64,000 bases of DNA from Azospirillum tabaci (GCF_014596085.1 NZ_JACCJY010000017.1:91027-155026), one strand, 5' to 3'; positions 19,754 to 30,259 are shown, numbered from the stretch's first letter. Program-made: numbers and translations. The notes: a model not told the origin generated them from the letters alone.

Positions 19754-20167
19754 TCAACAGCGGGCGGTGACCTCGATCTCGATCCTCATGCGCGGGTCGG
19801 CCAGCGGGCAGACCATGGTCGTGCCGATGGGCGGACGGTCGCGGAACTCCTCCGCCAGGATGGGCTGAACCCGAGGGAAATCCGCGGCATCCGCCAGAAA
19901 GACCCGCATCCGAACCACGTCCGACAAAGCCGCCTCCGACCGCCGCAGAGTCCTGCGGATGTTGCGCAAGGTCTGGCGCGCCTGCTCCTCCACGTCGCCG
20001 GCCATCGTCCGGCGCTCCGCATCGAAGCCGGAGGCGCCGGACACGAACACCCACCGCCGTTCCGGCACGCCCGCAGCCCCGGCCATCGTGCCCGCCACAA
20101 GGGTCCGCGCTCCGTCCCCCCGCCAGCCGCCGGCGACCCCTTCGGCTTCGCTCCCGCCAGAATTCAT
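19754..20167 (-). CDS. RidA/YjgF-family protein
   Basis: 137 residues with the RidA-like trimer fold: FVSGASGFD near the start, the hallmark VVRMRVFLADAADFPRVQPIL (shown in part: VVRMRVFLADAADFP), and the end DPRMRIEIEVTARC. The usual catalytic Arg of true imine deaminases (in CRASIEV-type or xRxxVEV ends) has a counterpart at PRMRIEIEV. Members hydrolyse reactive enamine/imine intermediates or have related roles. The family has several subgroups and this one may not be an archetypal RidA. It converges with the 61-residue gene, 18 nt apart. Confidence 0.8.
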   Translation of the reverse strand: MNSGGSEAEGVAGGWRGDGARTLVAGTMAGAAGVPERRWVFVSGASGFDAERRTMAGDVEEQARQTLRNIRRTLRRSEAALSDVVRMRVFLADAADFPRVQPILAEEFRDRPPIGTTMVCPLADPRMRIEIEVTARC

Positions 20168-20410
20168 GGCGCTCCCACCCCTTATTGTTCGTTCTGTCTA
20201 TAGTCAGCACAGGCGATTTGTCGTCTTTATGTCACAGGGCGCCGAGCCCGCACAAACCCTGACCGGCAGCGGTGCCGCGGCATGTCAGCGCGGTCCGCGT
20301 CTTCCCGCCTGCCCAAATCTTTCCCAAATCAAAGCGTAAGCCGGGCCAGGAAGCCGGGCCCATTCAGTCAGGCCAAGAACGCCCAATCGTCCATAACGGG
20401 AGAAACCCGC

Positions 20411-22522
20411 ATGTCCGGGATCACGAAAGCCGCCCTCTTCACCCTTGCCGTGCCGCTGCTGGCCGCGCCCGCCCTGGCGGCGGACCAGCCGCCGGGAGCG
20501 CTGGCGCTGAAGCGGGTGCTGCTGTCCACCGGCGGCGTCGGCTACTTCGAGCATGAGGCGCGCGTCTCCGGCGACGCGGCGCTGACCTTGGAGGTGCGCC
20601 GCGATCAGGTGGACGACGTGCTGAAGAGCATCGTGGTCTACGACGACCGCGGCGGCATCGGCACGGTGGACCTGCCGGGGCAGGAACCGCTGGAGACCGC
20701 TTTCCGCGAGCTGCCCTTCACGCCGGAGGATCTCGCCTCCCCCACCGCCCTGCTGAACGCCATGAAGGGGGCGGAGGTGCAGACCAGCGGCTCGCGCTCG
20801 GTGTCGGGCCGTCTGCTCTCGGTGACGGAGGAACACACCCAGCTTCCCAACGGCGGCGGCACCGTCACCCGCAACCGCGTCAGCCTGATGACCGCGGAGG
20901 GGCTGCGCCAGCTCGTTCTGGAGGAGACCGACTCCCTGCGCTTCGCCGACCCGCGGGTTCAGGCGCAGCTCGACTCGGCCCTGGCCGCCGTCGCCGGTGC
21001 GGCGGGCAAGGAGCGGCGGCGCCTGACCATCCGCACCACCGCCCCGCAGGCGGACGCGGGCGCCGAGCGAACCGTGCGCGTCGCCTATGTGGTCGCCGCC
21101 CCGCTGTGGAAGGCGACCTACCGCCTGACCCTGCCCGAATCGGCGAAGGGGGCCGAGGGCGGCACCGGCGATCTGCAGGGCTGGGCCGTGCTGGAGAATC
21201 TGAGCGGCGACGACTGGAAGGGGGTGGAGCTGTCGGTGGCGTCGGGCAACCCGGTCACCTTCCGGCAGGCGCTTTATTCCGCCTATTTCGTGAACCGGCC
21301 GGAGGTGCCGGTGGAGGTGCTCGGCCGTGTCCTGCCGCCCCCCGACGAGGGCGCCGTGGCCGCCGACATGATGGCGAAGACGCAGGAGCCGGCCGTCCGC
21401 TCGCGCGCCGCCACGGAGTCCGGCGCCGCGACCACCATGGCCGCACCGCCCGCCCCCGCTCCCGCCATGAGCGCGCCCTTCGCCGGGGCGATGCCCCAGC
21501 GCGCGGCGGAGACCACCCCCGCCGAGAACACGGAGGCGACGGCGCAGGTGCTGTTCCGCTACCCGCAGCCGGTGACCCTGGCGAACGGCGGCACGATGAT
21601 GATGCCGATCACCGCCCGCGCCATCCCGACGGAGCGGTTGTCGCTCTACCAGCCCAACACCCAGCCGCGCCACCCGCTGGCCGCGCTGCGGCTCAGCAAC
21701 GGCGACTCGGGCGAAACCGGCCTGCCGCCGGGCGTGCTGACGCTCTATGAGCGGCTGGGCGGGGCCGCCGCCTATGTGGGCGACGCGCGGCTGGCCACCC
21801 TTCCGGCGGGTGAGAGCCGAATCCTCAGCTTCGCGGTGGATCAGGCGGTGACGGTGGACCGCTCCGAGCAGCCGAGCCGCACCCTGTCCCGCGCCACCCT
21901 GGCCGACGGGGTGCTGCAGCTGACCGTGACCGACCGCCAGACCACCACCTACCGGATCGCCGGCGCGGCGGGCGAGGACCGCACGGTCATCGTCGAGCAC
22001 CCGCGGCGTTCCGGCTGGGAGCTGGTGCAGCCCACCGGCGGGGCGACGGGCGGAGCCGCCCCGGACCTGACCGCCGACGCCTACCGCCTGCCGGTGGCGG
22101 TGCCCGCCGGCCAGACGGTGACCTTGGCCGTCGCGCTGGAGCGCCCGCGGATCGAACGCTTCGGCATCTCGGAAATGTCGCCGGAGCAGGTGCGGGCCTA
22201 CGCCTCCTCCACGGAGCTGCCGCCTGCGGCCCGCGAGGCCTTGGGCAAGGTCGCGACCCTGCGGGCCGCCGTCGCCGACAAGGAGCGCCGCGTCGGCGAC
22301 CTGGAGCGCGAACAGGCGGAGATCGGCAAGGAGCAGGAGCGGCTGCGCCAGAACCTCGCCACGCTGCCGCGCGACAGCGATCTGTTCAAGCGGACCATCG
22401 CGAAGATGGGCGAGCAGGAAACCCGCCTGGACGGCCTGTCCCGTGAGCTGGCCACCGCCCGCAAGGAGGCCGAGACCGCCCGCAACACGCTGCGCGATCA
22501 GGTGCGCGGCATGACCTTCTGA
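20411..22522 (+). CDS. Exported DUF4139 domain protein with C-terminal coiled coil
   Basis: 703 residues. A Sec signal peptide is clear (TKAALFTLAVPLLAAPALAA, cleavage near residue 24). The N-terminal half has the DUF4139-type start LKRVLLSTGGVGYFEHEA and VTLEVRRDQVDDVLKS-like sequence (here LTLEVRRDQVDDVLKSIVVYD). A Pro/Ala/Met-rich linker spans about 320-380. The C-terminus has a Glu/Arg-rich coiled coil (about 590-690: KERRVGDLEREQAEIGKEQE). Function of this family is unknown; cell-envelope location is inferred from the signal. ATG 20411 has GGGAGAA 7 nt upstream. It stands alone in its orientation. Confidence 0.78.
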   Translation: MSGITKAALFTLAVPLLAAPALAADQPPGALALKRVLLSTGGVGYFEHEARVSGDAALTLEVRRDQVDDVLKSIVVYDDRGGIGTVDLPGQEPLETAFRELPFTPEDLASPTALLNAMKGAEVQTSGSRSVSGRLLSVTEEHTQLPNGGGTVTRNRVSLMTAEGLRQLVLEETDSLRFADPRVQAQLDSALAAVAGAAGKERRRLTIRTTAPQADAGAERTVRVAYVVAAPLWKATYRLTLPESAKGAEGGTGDLQGWAVLENLSGDDWKGVELSVASGNPVTFRQALYSAYFVNRPEVPVEVLGRVLPPPDEGAVAADMMAKTQEPAVRSRAATESGAATTMAAPPAPAPAMSAPFAGAMPQRAAETTPAENTEATAQVLFRYPQPVTLANGGTMMMPITARAIPTERLSLYQPNTQPRHPLAALRLSNGDSGETGLPPGVLTLYERLGGAAAYVGDARLATLPAGESRILSFAVDQAVTVDRSEQPSRTLSRATLADGVLQLTVTDRQTTTYRIAGAAGEDRTVIVEHPRRSGWELVQPTGGATGGAAPDLTADAYRLPVAVPAGQTVTLAVALERPRIERFGISEMSPEQVRAYASSTELPPAAREALGKVATLRAAVADKERRVGDLEREQAEIGKEQERLRQNLATLPRDSDLFKRTIAKMGEQETRLDGLSRELATARKEAETARNTLRDQVRGMTF

Positions 22523-22559
22523 TAGGATGCGGCCTGAACTCCGGCGGGTTGACGGACCG

Positions 22560-23258
22560 TCACCAGGGCAGCGGCGACACGCCGAATAGCATCCGGTGCA
22601 GGTGCAGCAGCCCGCCATAGGCCACCAGAGCCACCGCCGGGCGCCACCAGCCGATCTCCTTCCAGACAAGGCTTTGGCGCCCGGCCAGGATCGCCGCGAA
22701 GGGCAGGTTGGAGGTGCGCGCGGCGTAGCGGTCCCACTCCGCCCCCAGCCGCCGCGCCAGCTTCGCGTCGATCAGGACGCTGCCGCCCAGCGCCAGCAGG
22801 GCGAGGGTGCCGAACAGGATCAGCGAGGCGAGATCGCCGTTCGGCACCATATGGGCGACCGCCCACAGCCCGACGCCCCACAGGAACGGGTTCCGCGTCA
22901 CCCGCAGGATGCCGCGGACCGGCTCCCGGTCTCCGGTCAGCAGCGTCTCCTGCCCGACCGAGGTCGGATTCGGGGTGGTGAGCCCGGCGACGAGCAGGAC
23001 CAGCGCGACCGGCACCAGCAGGACCGCCACCCAGGCCAGCCCGCCGGCGGGCGGCCACAACGGCACATGGGGCGCCGCGTTGTAGGCCGCCACCAGCCAC
23101 CAGAAGGCCAGCGCGGAAACCACCGAATAGAGGCCGAGATAGGGCTTCTCGCCCAGCCGTCCGACCAGCGCGGCGCGCAGCGGCGTGCTGGAAATGCCGA
23201 AATGCGTCAGCAGCAGGAACAGCCCCGCGGCGGACAGATGGGCGATGGTGCCGGTCAT
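22560..23258 (-). CDS. NnrU-family membrane protein
   Basis: 232 residues with about six hydrophobic helices. The family motifs are present: LTHFGISSTPLRAALVGRLGE, the VTRNPFLWGVGLWAVAHM block and a C-terminal region with SLVWKEIGWWRPAVAL. NnrU was first linked to denitrification in Rhodobacter; relatives are isoprenylcysteine-methyltransferase-like membrane proteins of uncertain activity. No denitrification genes are nearby. The start ATG 23258 gives the family's usual length; the open frame runs further upstream over the next gene without conserved sequence. It is downstream of a secreted protein gene on the same strand (29 nt gap). Confidence 0.82.
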   Translation of the reverse strand: MTGTIAHLSAAGLFLLLTHFGISSTPLRAALVGRLGEKPYLGLYSVVSALAFWWLVAAYNAAPHVPLWPPAGGLAWVAVLLVPVALVLLVAGLTTPNPTSVGQETLLTGDREPVRGILRVTRNPFLWGVGLWAVAHMVPNGDLASLILFGTLALLALGGSVLIDAKLARRLGAEWDRYAARTSNLPFAAILAGRQSLVWKEIGWWRPAVALVAYGGLLHLHRMLFGVSPLPW

Positions 23259-23287
23259 GCGCGGTCTCCCGGTCGCGAAGCCTCTCG

Positions 23288-23761
23288 TCAGGCGCCCTTG
23301 TCCAGCGTCGTGCCGCTGCAATAGGCCCAATCGTCGCCGTGCAGGCCGAAGAACAGGGCCACCGGCTGCTTGCCAGAGCGGTCGATCACCACACGGAAGC
23401 GGTTGCCGGTGCAGGCGCCTGCCGCCTGCTTCTGGTAGGGCAGCTTGACGCTCTTGGATTTCAGGCAAGAATCGGCGGCCTTGGGCGGGTTGGCCGAGGC
23501 GTCGACGCGCTTGCCGTTCAGCACCATGTAGTAGTTGGTCGCCTGCCCGCCCTTCACCTCGGCCTTCACCTCGATCTTGCCGAATCGGGACTTGTAGAGG
23601 CCGGCGTCGGTTTCGCCGTCCGGCGCGCCGGGGGCGATGGCGCGGAAGGACACGGCACCGCAAGCCGGCGGCTCCTTCTTCTGGGCGAAGGCCGGCTGGG
23701 CCAGGGCGACGGTGGCGGCGCTCGCGATCAACGCGGCACCGAAAAGACGCGACAGCGGCAT
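23288..23761 (-). CDS. Hypothetical secreted protein
   Basis: 157 residues. The signal peptide is clear: LFGAALIASAATVALAQPAF with Ala-X-Ala cleavage near residue 26. The mature part has four Cys (PPACGAV, DSCLKSK, GACTGNR, AYCSGTT), possibly two disulfides in the periplasm, and a conserved-looking FGLHGDDWAYCSGT end. AGGAGG precedes ATG 23761 by 6 nt. No domain recognised. It is followed on the same strand by the NnrU gene. Confidence 0.72.
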   Translation of the reverse strand: MPLSRLFGAALIASAATVALAQPAFAQKKEPPACGAVSFRAIAPGAPDGETDAGLYKSRFGKIEVKAEVKGGQATNYYMVLNGKRVDASANPPKAADSCLKSKSVKLPYQKQAAGACTGNRFRVVIDRSGKQPVALFFGLHGDDWAYCSGTTLDKGA

Positions 23762-23799
23762 GCGAACCTCCTGGATCGGATGGAAGGGGTTGGGGTGGG

Positions 23800-24243
23800 T
23801 CAGGCGGGGGCTTGGCAGAACAGGGTCTGCTGCATGATGGCGCAATCCTTCTCCACCCCGCCATCGAGCATCGAAATCTCGACGCTGGTGACGGTCAGGG
23901 TGCGGCCCGGCTTCAACACGCGGGCGCGGGCGATCATCACCTCGCCCTTGGCCGGCGACATCAGATTGACCTTGAACTCCACCGCCAGGACCTCGCTGCC
24001 CGCCGGCATCAGCGTGTATCCGGCGTAGCCTCCGGCGTTGTCGGCCAGCGTGCTGACCATGCCCGCGTGGAAGAAGCCGTGCTGCTGCGTCAGGTCGGCA
24101 CGGAACGGCAGGCGCATCTCGCAGAAGCCGGGCTCCAGCCGCGTCAGCTCGATCCCCAGCGTCTTGCAGATCGGCTGGCGTTCGAAGCCGGCGCGGCAGC
24201 GCGCCTCCCAGTCCGGATCGCGCGGTTCGAAGGTCTTGGGCAC
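23800..24243 (-). CDS. PaaI-type hotdog-fold thioesterase
   Basis: 147 residues. The hotdog signature LTQQHGFFHAGMVSTLADNAGGYAG (shown in part: QQHGFFHAGMVSTLADNAGG) includes the HG-x-x-H-x-G catalytic region and the Asp/Asn helix. EVLAVEFKVNLMSPAKGE is the central strand. Such enzymes hydrolyse acyl-CoA or aryl-CoA thioesters. Substrate is unknown; the protein is cytosolic. It follows thiG by 50 nt on the same strand but has no known link to thiamine synthesis. Confidence 0.88.
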   Translation of the reverse strand: MPKTFEPRDPDWEARCRAGFERQPICKTLGIELTRLEPGFCEMRLPFRADLTQQHGFFHAGMVSTLADNAGGYAGYTLMPAGSEVLAVEFKVNLMSPAKGEVMIARARVLKPGRTLTVTSVEISMLDGGVEKDCAIMQQTLFCQAPA

Positions 24244-24293
24244 GTCTCGGGTCTCTCTGATTGTGTTCAGGCGGCCCTTACCCTGCGCCAGCC

Positions 24294-25331
<1,038 letters not shown>

Positions 25332-25335
<4 letters not shown>

Positions 25336-26501
25336 GCCGCGGCTCCCTTCGGTTGGGCGAAGCGGTCGAGCGCGAAGGGGCGGATCACCGGATCGGCCTC
25401 CCCGGTCAGGACCAGACGCGCCATCGACTCCGCGGTGACCGGGGTCAGCAGGATGCCGTTGCGGTGGTGCCCGGTGGCGTAGACCAGACCTTCCACCTCC
25501 GAGAGGCCGAGGATCGGGGCGTCGTCGCGGGTGCCGGGGCGGAAGCCGGCCCACGCCTCCTCGATGGGCAGTTCGGCGATCCCCGGCAGGGCGCGCCACG
25601 CCCCTTCCAGCAGGGCGAACTGGCCCCCGGCGGTTAGCCGGTCGTCGAATCCGCGCTCCTCCGTCGTGGCGCCGACCAGCAGCCGCCCGTCCAGCCGCGG
25701 GATCAGGTAGGTGCCGGGGGTCCACACCACATGGCGCAGCAGCGGCAGGCGGGCGTCCATGCGCAGGCAGAGCATCTGCCCCTTCACCGGGCGCACGGGC
25801 GGACGCACCGTCGGGGACAGCCCGTCGATCCAGCCCGACCAAGCCCCGGCGGCCAGAACCACCCGGTCGGCCTCGACCAAACGGTCGCCAACCTGGACGC
25901 CGACGGCCCGGCCACCGCGGATCTCGATGCGGGAAACCTCGGCGTACTCGTGCACCACGGCACCGGCCCGCAAAGTGGCGGTGTGCAGGGCGGCGGCGAC
26001 CTTGCGGTTGTCCACCTGATGATCGCCGGCGCAGAACAGCGCGCCGGCCACGCCCGGCTGGAGATAGGGCTCGCGCCGCCGCACCTCCGCCCCGCTCAGC
26101 CATTCCACCGGCAGGCCGAGCTTGGTTTGAAAGTCGTGCAGGAAGCGCACCTTGGCCGCGTCGTCGGCGTTCAGCGCGATGACCATCGTGCCTTCGCCGC
26201 GCAGGTCCACCGCCATGCCGGAGGCGGCCTCCAGCTCCGCCGCGAAGGCGGGCCACATATCCTGCGAGGCGCGGGTCAGCGGCAGAAGGCTCTCTTCACC
26301 GGGTTCGGTCTCCACGCAGGCGGCGAGCATGCCGCCCGCGGCGTGGCTGGCGCCCCGGCCGGCGGCGCCGCGGTCGAAGACCTCGACCCGACAGCCGGCG
26401 GCGGCCAGCCTCCAGGCGATGGACAGGCCGATCACCCCGGCGCCGATCACGGCGATGGAGGGCTTCTTGGATTCAGAATGGAATAAGGGCGCGGATACCA
26501 T
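25332..26501 (-). CDS. thiO: Glycine oxidase ThiO (FAD-dependent)
   Basis: 389 residues. The FAD-binding Rossmann motif is IAVIGAGVIGLSIAWRLAAAG (shown in part: VIGAGVIGLSIAWRLA), followed by HAAGGMLAACVETEPGEESL with the ThiO-typical AAGGMLA segment. The C-terminal PAWAGFRPGTRDD-like region reads EEAWAGFRPGTRDDAPILG, and ATGHHRNGILLTP is the late FAD/substrate motif. It oxidises glycine to the imine (dehydroglycine) used by ThiG. The start codon lies about 10 nt after the last stem of a TPP riboswitch, whose end contains the ribosome-binding site, so TPP should block translation. Confidence 0.95.
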
Positions 26502-26510
26502 GCGGCGGCT

Positions 26511-26590
26511 CCCTTCGCTGGCATTATCCAGACAGGTTCGATGGGTGTGATCTCAGCCGCGCGGGCTCATCCCGCACGGCACCCCAGCCA
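26511..26590 (-). promoter_or_regulatory. TPP riboswitch (THI element) of thiOSG
   Basis: On the minus strand the element shows the conserved blocks in order: GGGGTGCC, a variable hairpin (GCGGGATGAGCCCGC), GGCTGAGATCACACCC, GAACCTG, GGATAATGCCAGCGAAGGG. The final AGGGAG also serves as Shine-Dalgarno for thiO at 26501, and there is no T-run, so control is probably at translation start. Confidence 0.95.
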
Positions 26591-26642
26591 ATGCCCGGAT
26601 CATCCGGAAGAGGACCGCCTTTGGCAAGTCCCTTTTCGTTGG

Positions 26643-28082
26643 TCACAACAACAAAAGCGATGCCAGCCCCAGGAAGGACAGGAACCCGATGACGTCGGTC
26701 ATGGTGGTCAGGAAGACCGAACTCGCCACCGCCGGATCGACGCCCAGCCGGTCCAGCCCGATGGGGATCAGCACCCCGCACAGCCCGGCGACGAACAGGT
26801 TGATGACCATGGCGCAGCCGATCACCAAGCCGATCATCGGCTCGAACCACGTCGCGGCGATGGCCCCCACCAGCGTCGCGAAGACGGCGCCGTTGAGCAG
26901 CCCGACCAGCACCTCCTTCCCCACCACGCGGGCGGCGTTGGAGGACGACAGCTCGCGCGTCGCCAGGGCGCGCACCGCCACGGTCAGCGTCTGGGTCCCG
27001 GCGTTGCCGCCCATCGAGGCGGTGATCGGCATCAGCACGGCCAGCGCGACGATCTGTTCGATGGTCGCCTCGAACAGCGAGATGACTCCCGCCGCCGCGA
27101 AGGCGGTGAACAGGTTCACGCCCAGCCAGGAAATGCGCGAGCGCGAGGTTTCCAGCACCGAGCGGTAGATCGAGGTGTCGCCGACGCCGCCCAGCTTGCC
27201 GATGTCGTCCTCGGCCTCCTCGTCGATGATGTGGACCACGTCGTCGACGGTGATGACGCCGATCAGCCGCCCGCCGGCGTCCACCACGGGGGCGGAAACC
27301 AAGGCGTATTGGCGGAACAGGTTCGCCACCTCCTCCTGGTCCATGGTGGCGGGGATGGTGTCCACCTCCTCCGTCACCAGATCGGCGATGCGGACGGACC
27401 GCTTCTGGCGCAGCAGGCGCGACAGCGGCACCGCGCCGACCACCCGGTGCATCGGATCGACGACGAAGATGTCGTAGAAGTCCTCCGGCAGCTCGTCGGT
27501 GGCGGCGCGGACGTAATCGATGGTCTTGCCCACCGTCCAGAACTGCGGCACCGCCACCAGATCGCGCTGCATCAGGCGGCCGGCGGTATACTCGTCGTAG
27601 GTCAGATTCTCCTGGACCAGCGCGCGGTCGGCGGCCGGCAGATTCTCCAGAACCTCGCGCCGGGTGTCCTCGTCCAGATCCTCGATCACGTCGACGGCGT
27701 CGTCGGTGTCCAGCTCCGCGACGGCGGCGGCCAGCTCCTTCGGCTCGAACAGCTCGACGATCTCCTCGCGGAGATCCGGGTTGAGGTAGCTCAGCACCTC
27801 GCCGTCGAAGTCGGGGCGCAGAATGCCGACCAGCGCCTCCCGGTCATCGTGGCCGAGCTGCTCGATCAGGTCCGCGACGTCGGCGGGGTGCAGCCTGTCC
27901 AGCTCGGCGCGCAGATCGTCGCGCCGCCCAGCGTGCAGCCGTTCGACGATCTCCTCCACGAACTCCGGCTCCACACCATAGGCGCGCTCCTCCTCGCCGT
28001 CCTCGCGGGGCGGGTCGGGGCGTTCGGCCGGGTGCGGCACATCGTCCTGGATACGATCCGGTTCCTGGCGGTCGGTGTGCAT
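26643..28082 (-). CDS. mgtE: Magnesium transporter MgtE
   Basis: 479 residues. An acidic N-terminal extension precedes the MgtE_N superhelical domain (about 45-150: LHPADVADLIEQLGHDDREA). Two CBS domains follow (about 160-280: MQRDLVAVPQFWTVG; LVSAPVVDAGGRLIGVITVDDV), then a five-helix membrane domain with the pore motif GGNAGTQTLTVAVRALATRE and late TTMTDVIGFLSFLGLA. MgtE is a Mg2+-gated channel in the inner membrane; its cytosolic domains close the pore when Mg2+ is high. It is upstream of the thi operon on the same strand but separated by the riboswitch. I saw no M-box in its own leader. Confidence 0.95.
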   Translation of the reverse strand: MHTDRQEPDRIQDDVPHPAERPDPPREDGEEERAYGVEPEFVEEIVERLHAGRRDDLRAELDRLHPADVADLIEQLGHDDREALVGILRPDFDGEVLSYLNPDLREEIVELFEPKELAAAVAELDTDDAVDVIEDLDEDTRREVLENLPAADRALVQENLTYDEYTAGRLMQRDLVAVPQFWTVGKTIDYVRAATDELPEDFYDIFVVDPMHRVVGAVPLSRLLRQKRSVRIADLVTEEVDTIPATMDQEEVANLFRQYALVSAPVVDAGGRLIGVITVDDVVHIIDEEAEDDIGKLGGVGDTSIYRSVLETSRSRISWLGVNLFTAFAAAGVISLFEATIEQIVALAVLMPITASMGGNAGTQTLTVAVRALATRELSSSNAARVVGKEVLVGLLNGAVFATLVGAIAATWFEPMIGLVIGCAMVINLFVAGLCGVLIPIGLDRLGVDPAVASSVFLTTMTDVIGFLSFLGLASLLLL

Positions 28083-28374
28083 GGCGGCACCCTCCCTTCA
28101 CGATGGCAATGCGGCGTGACGGCATGGTCCTGCGATCGGCCGACCATGGCGCACCGGCGTTTGCGGGTTGGTGGGGAGCCCTCGCGGGTTCCCGCCGGGG
28201 CGCCCACCGAATATAGGTGTGCCGCCGTTTTGTCCAGCGCGGCGGTCCGGGGCCTCCAGTTCTGCGCGCAATTGCTTGCGTGGGCTGCACAATTCGTGCA
28301 CCCATAATGTGCGCGGGGCTTTTCACCTCGCGCAGCCCGAGAAGAACCGACACCACCGGCCAGCGGATGTGACG

Positions 28375-28677
28375 ATGGAGTACGCCTACACCGACATCGA
28401 CGGTCAGGAGGGGATCATGCTGTCGGGGCGTTTCACCTACGACGACAGCCGCAAGTTCCACGACCTGCTGGCGGACTGGGACATCGGCGCGCGGCCCGAC
28501 GTGCGGCTGGACCTGCGCTATCTGACTTTTCTCGACTCCGCGGCGATCGGCATGCTGTTCGTCCTCGCCAACCGCTGCCGCGACGCAAAGGGGCTGGTGA
28601 CGGTGCACAACGCGCAGCCTTACATCGTGCAGACCATGCGCCGCGTGGCGCTCGACCAGTATGTGGAGTTCCGCTGA
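28375..28677 (+). CDS. STAS-domain protein (anti-sigma-factor antagonist-like)
   Basis: 100 residues forming a single STAS domain. Ser55 in LTFLDSAAIGMLFVLANRCR matches the regulatory phosphoserine position of SpoIIAA-like proteins (shown in part: FLDSAAIGMLFVLA). No anti-sigma kinase or phosphatase gene is adjacent, so the partner is elsewhere. ATG 28375 has only a weak GGATGTG upstream. It ends 33 nt before a bidirectional terminator. The 292 bp upstream, shared with mgtE in the opposite direction, probably hold both promoters and a 7-bp inverted repeat (CATGGTC/GACCATG) near 28123-28149. Confidence 0.85.
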   Translation: MEYAYTDIDGQEGIMLSGRFTYDDSRKFHDLLADWDIGARPDVRLDLRYLTFLDSAAIGMLFVLANRCRDAKGLVTVHNAQPYIVQTMRRVALDQYVEFR

Positions 28678-28710
28678 GGGGGACCGTCCTGGTTGCTTTG
28701 GCCCGAAAAC

Positions 28711-28751
28711 GAAAAAGCCCGCTGTGGTCCGACGGACCGGCGGGCTTTTCG
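28711..28751. terminator. Bidirectional Rho-independent terminator
   Basis: GAAAAAGCCCGC pairs with CGGGCTTTTC around an inner GGTCCG-ACGGACC stem. A-run and T-run on opposite sides let it end both the STAS gene (plus) and tRNA-Leu (minus). Confidence 0.85.
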
Positions 28752-28783
28752 TTTGTTTGCCTGATCCCCCGGATCAGAGGGGA

Positions 28784-28870
28784 TGGTGCGGTCGAGAAGA
28801 CTCGAACTTCCACGGCATCTCTGCCACAGCGACCTCAACGCTGCGCGTCTACCAATTCCGCCACGACCGC
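28784..28870 (-). tRNA. tRNA-Leu (anticodon GAG)
   Basis: 87 nt including encoded CCA. Acceptor strands GCGGTCG and CGACCGC pair exactly. The D-arm has GGAATTGGTAGACGC, the anticodon arm is CAGCG-TTGAGGT-CGCTG giving GAG, the long variable arm (TGGCAGAGATGCCG) is typical of Leu, and the T-loop reads GTTCGAGTC. It reads CUC and CUU codons. Confidence 0.97.
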
Positions 28871-28995
28871 ACAAGGCTGGTAGAACCGACGGCGGGATCG
28901 CTCCCGTCATCGGGTGGAGCGGGGGAATAGCAGATCCCCAACGCCCGATCAAGCGGCGTCTCGCGTTTTTGCCAAAGAAAGTTCATAACGTCGGC

Positions 28996-29721
28996 ATGAC
29001 CGACCTCACAGCCCCCATTCCGCCGTCCGCCGATGCCGCTCCCGCCGTTCCCACCCCTGCCCGGGCTGTGGAATGGCGCATCAGCGACACGCCCGTCCCC
29101 TACCCCGACGCGCTGGCCGAGATGGAAGCGCGCGTCGAGGCCATCCGCGCCGGCACCGCGCCGGAGCTGGTCTGGCTGCTGGAGCATCCGCCCCTCTACA
29201 CCGCCGGCACCAGCGCGCGGGAGGAGGACCTGCTGGAGCCGGGCCGCTTCCCCGTCTATCAGGCCGGGCGCGGCGGGCAGTTCACCTATCACGGGCCGGG
29301 GCAGCGCGTGGCCTATGTGATGCTCGACCTGAAGACGCGCGGCGCCGACATCCGCGCCTTCGTCCACGACCTGGAGGAATGGCTGATCCGCACGCTGGCC
29401 GCCTTCAACATCCGCGGCGAGCGGCGGGAGGGCCGCGTCGGCATCTGGGTGGACAAGCAGCCCTACGGCGGCGCCCCCGACCAGGAGGACAAGATCGCCG
29501 CCATCGGCGTGCGGGTGCGCCGCTGGGTCAGCTTCCACGGCGTTGCCCTGAACGTCGAGCCGGACCTGTCCCACTTCGCCGGCATCGTCCCCTGCGGCAT
29601 CAGCGAGCATGGGGTGACCTCCATCGTGGCACTCGGCCATCTCGTCGCCATGGAGGATGTGGACGCCGCCCTGATCGCCAGCTTCGCGGAGGTCTTCGGC
29701 GGCGGCCCGGACGGGGAATGA
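28996..29721 (+). CDS. lipB: Octanoyltransferase LipB
   Basis: 241 residues. LipB moves octanoyl from acyl carrier protein onto lipoyl domains, the first step of lipoate synthesis. Visible motifs: [35 protein letters not shown] (shown in part: [16 protein letters not shown]), the Lys in [19 protein letters not shown], and the acyl-accepting Cys in [13 protein letters not shown]. All catalytic positions are present. ATG 28996 gives standard length; an upstream in-frame stretch overlaps the tRNA and is rejected. It is convergent with the next gene (3 nt apart). Confidence 0.96.
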   Translation: MTDLTAPIPPSADAAPAVPTPARAVEWRISDTPVPYPDALAEMEARVEAIRAGTAPELVWLLEHPPLYTAGTSAREEDLLEPGRFPVYQAGRGGQFTYHGPGQRVAYVMLDLKTRGADIRAFVHDLEEWLIRTLAAFNIRGERREGRVGIWVDKQPYGGAPDQEDKIAAIGVRVRRWVSFHGVALNVEPDLSHFAGIVPCGISEHGVTSIVALGHLVAMEDVDAALIASFAEVFGGGPDGE

Positions 29722-29724
29722 CGG

Positions 29725-30234
29725 CTACCGCTTTGGTGACCCGGCGGGCTGCGCGTCGTTGAGGACGCGCAGATCCTCGTTGGTGATCGACACGATGGTG
29801 CAGCCGGTGCTGTCGCCGTTGCGGAACAGGTAGATCAGCTTGCGGTTCGCCTGCTTCTTCGGGTCGTGCAGGTTCAGGCCGTGACCGAAGGCGACGCCCA
29901 GAACCTCGCCCTTGAAGATGGCGCGGTAGCGCATGGGCATCTGCTCGCGGAACTGGCGGGAGGCGCAGGCCTTGCTCAGCTCTTTTTCGAAGGTGCCGGC
30001 GTGCCGCCAGTCCTGGGTGGAGCGGATGGTCACCCATTGCGGCGGCAAGGGGTACTGGACCACCGGCGGCGCCAGCGGCAGGTCGTAGCCGCCGGGCGGC
30101 ACCGGCGACAGGTGCCCCGGCTCCGTCCGGTCGAGCGGTCCCTTGGCCCAGGCGGCTCCTGTCGTCAGCAAGCCGAGCGACAGAAGCGTGCCGCGCAGGA
30201 GCCGGAGCGCTGATTTTGGCCTTTTGCCGCTCAT
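29725..30234 (-). CDS. Hypothetical secreted protein
   Basis: 169 residues with a signal peptide (LRGTLLSLGLLTTGAAWA, cleavage near residue 30). The mature region begins Pro-rich (PVPPGGYDLPLAPPVVQYPL), then has two Cys (ACASRQF and TGCTIVS) that could form one disulfide, and a C-terminal YLFRNGDSTGCTIVSI segment. No family recognised. It is convergent with lipB. Confidence 0.68.
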   Translation of the reverse strand: MSGKRPKSALRLLRGTLLSLGLLTTGAAWAKGPLDRTEPGHLSPVPPGGYDLPLAPPVVQYPLPPQWVTIRSTQDWRHAGTFEKELSKACASRQFREQMPMRYRAIFKGEVLGVAFGHGLNLHDPKKQANRKLIYLFRNGDSTGCTIVSITNEDLRVLNDAQPAGSPKR

Positions 30235-30259
30235 CCCGACCCGAGTGCCCCCTCCCTAA

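Noticed and set aside
28083..28374. Possible Mg2+-sensing M-box upstream of mgtE
   Set aside because: Only a 7-bp inverted repeat is seen; the conserved M-box blocks are missing.
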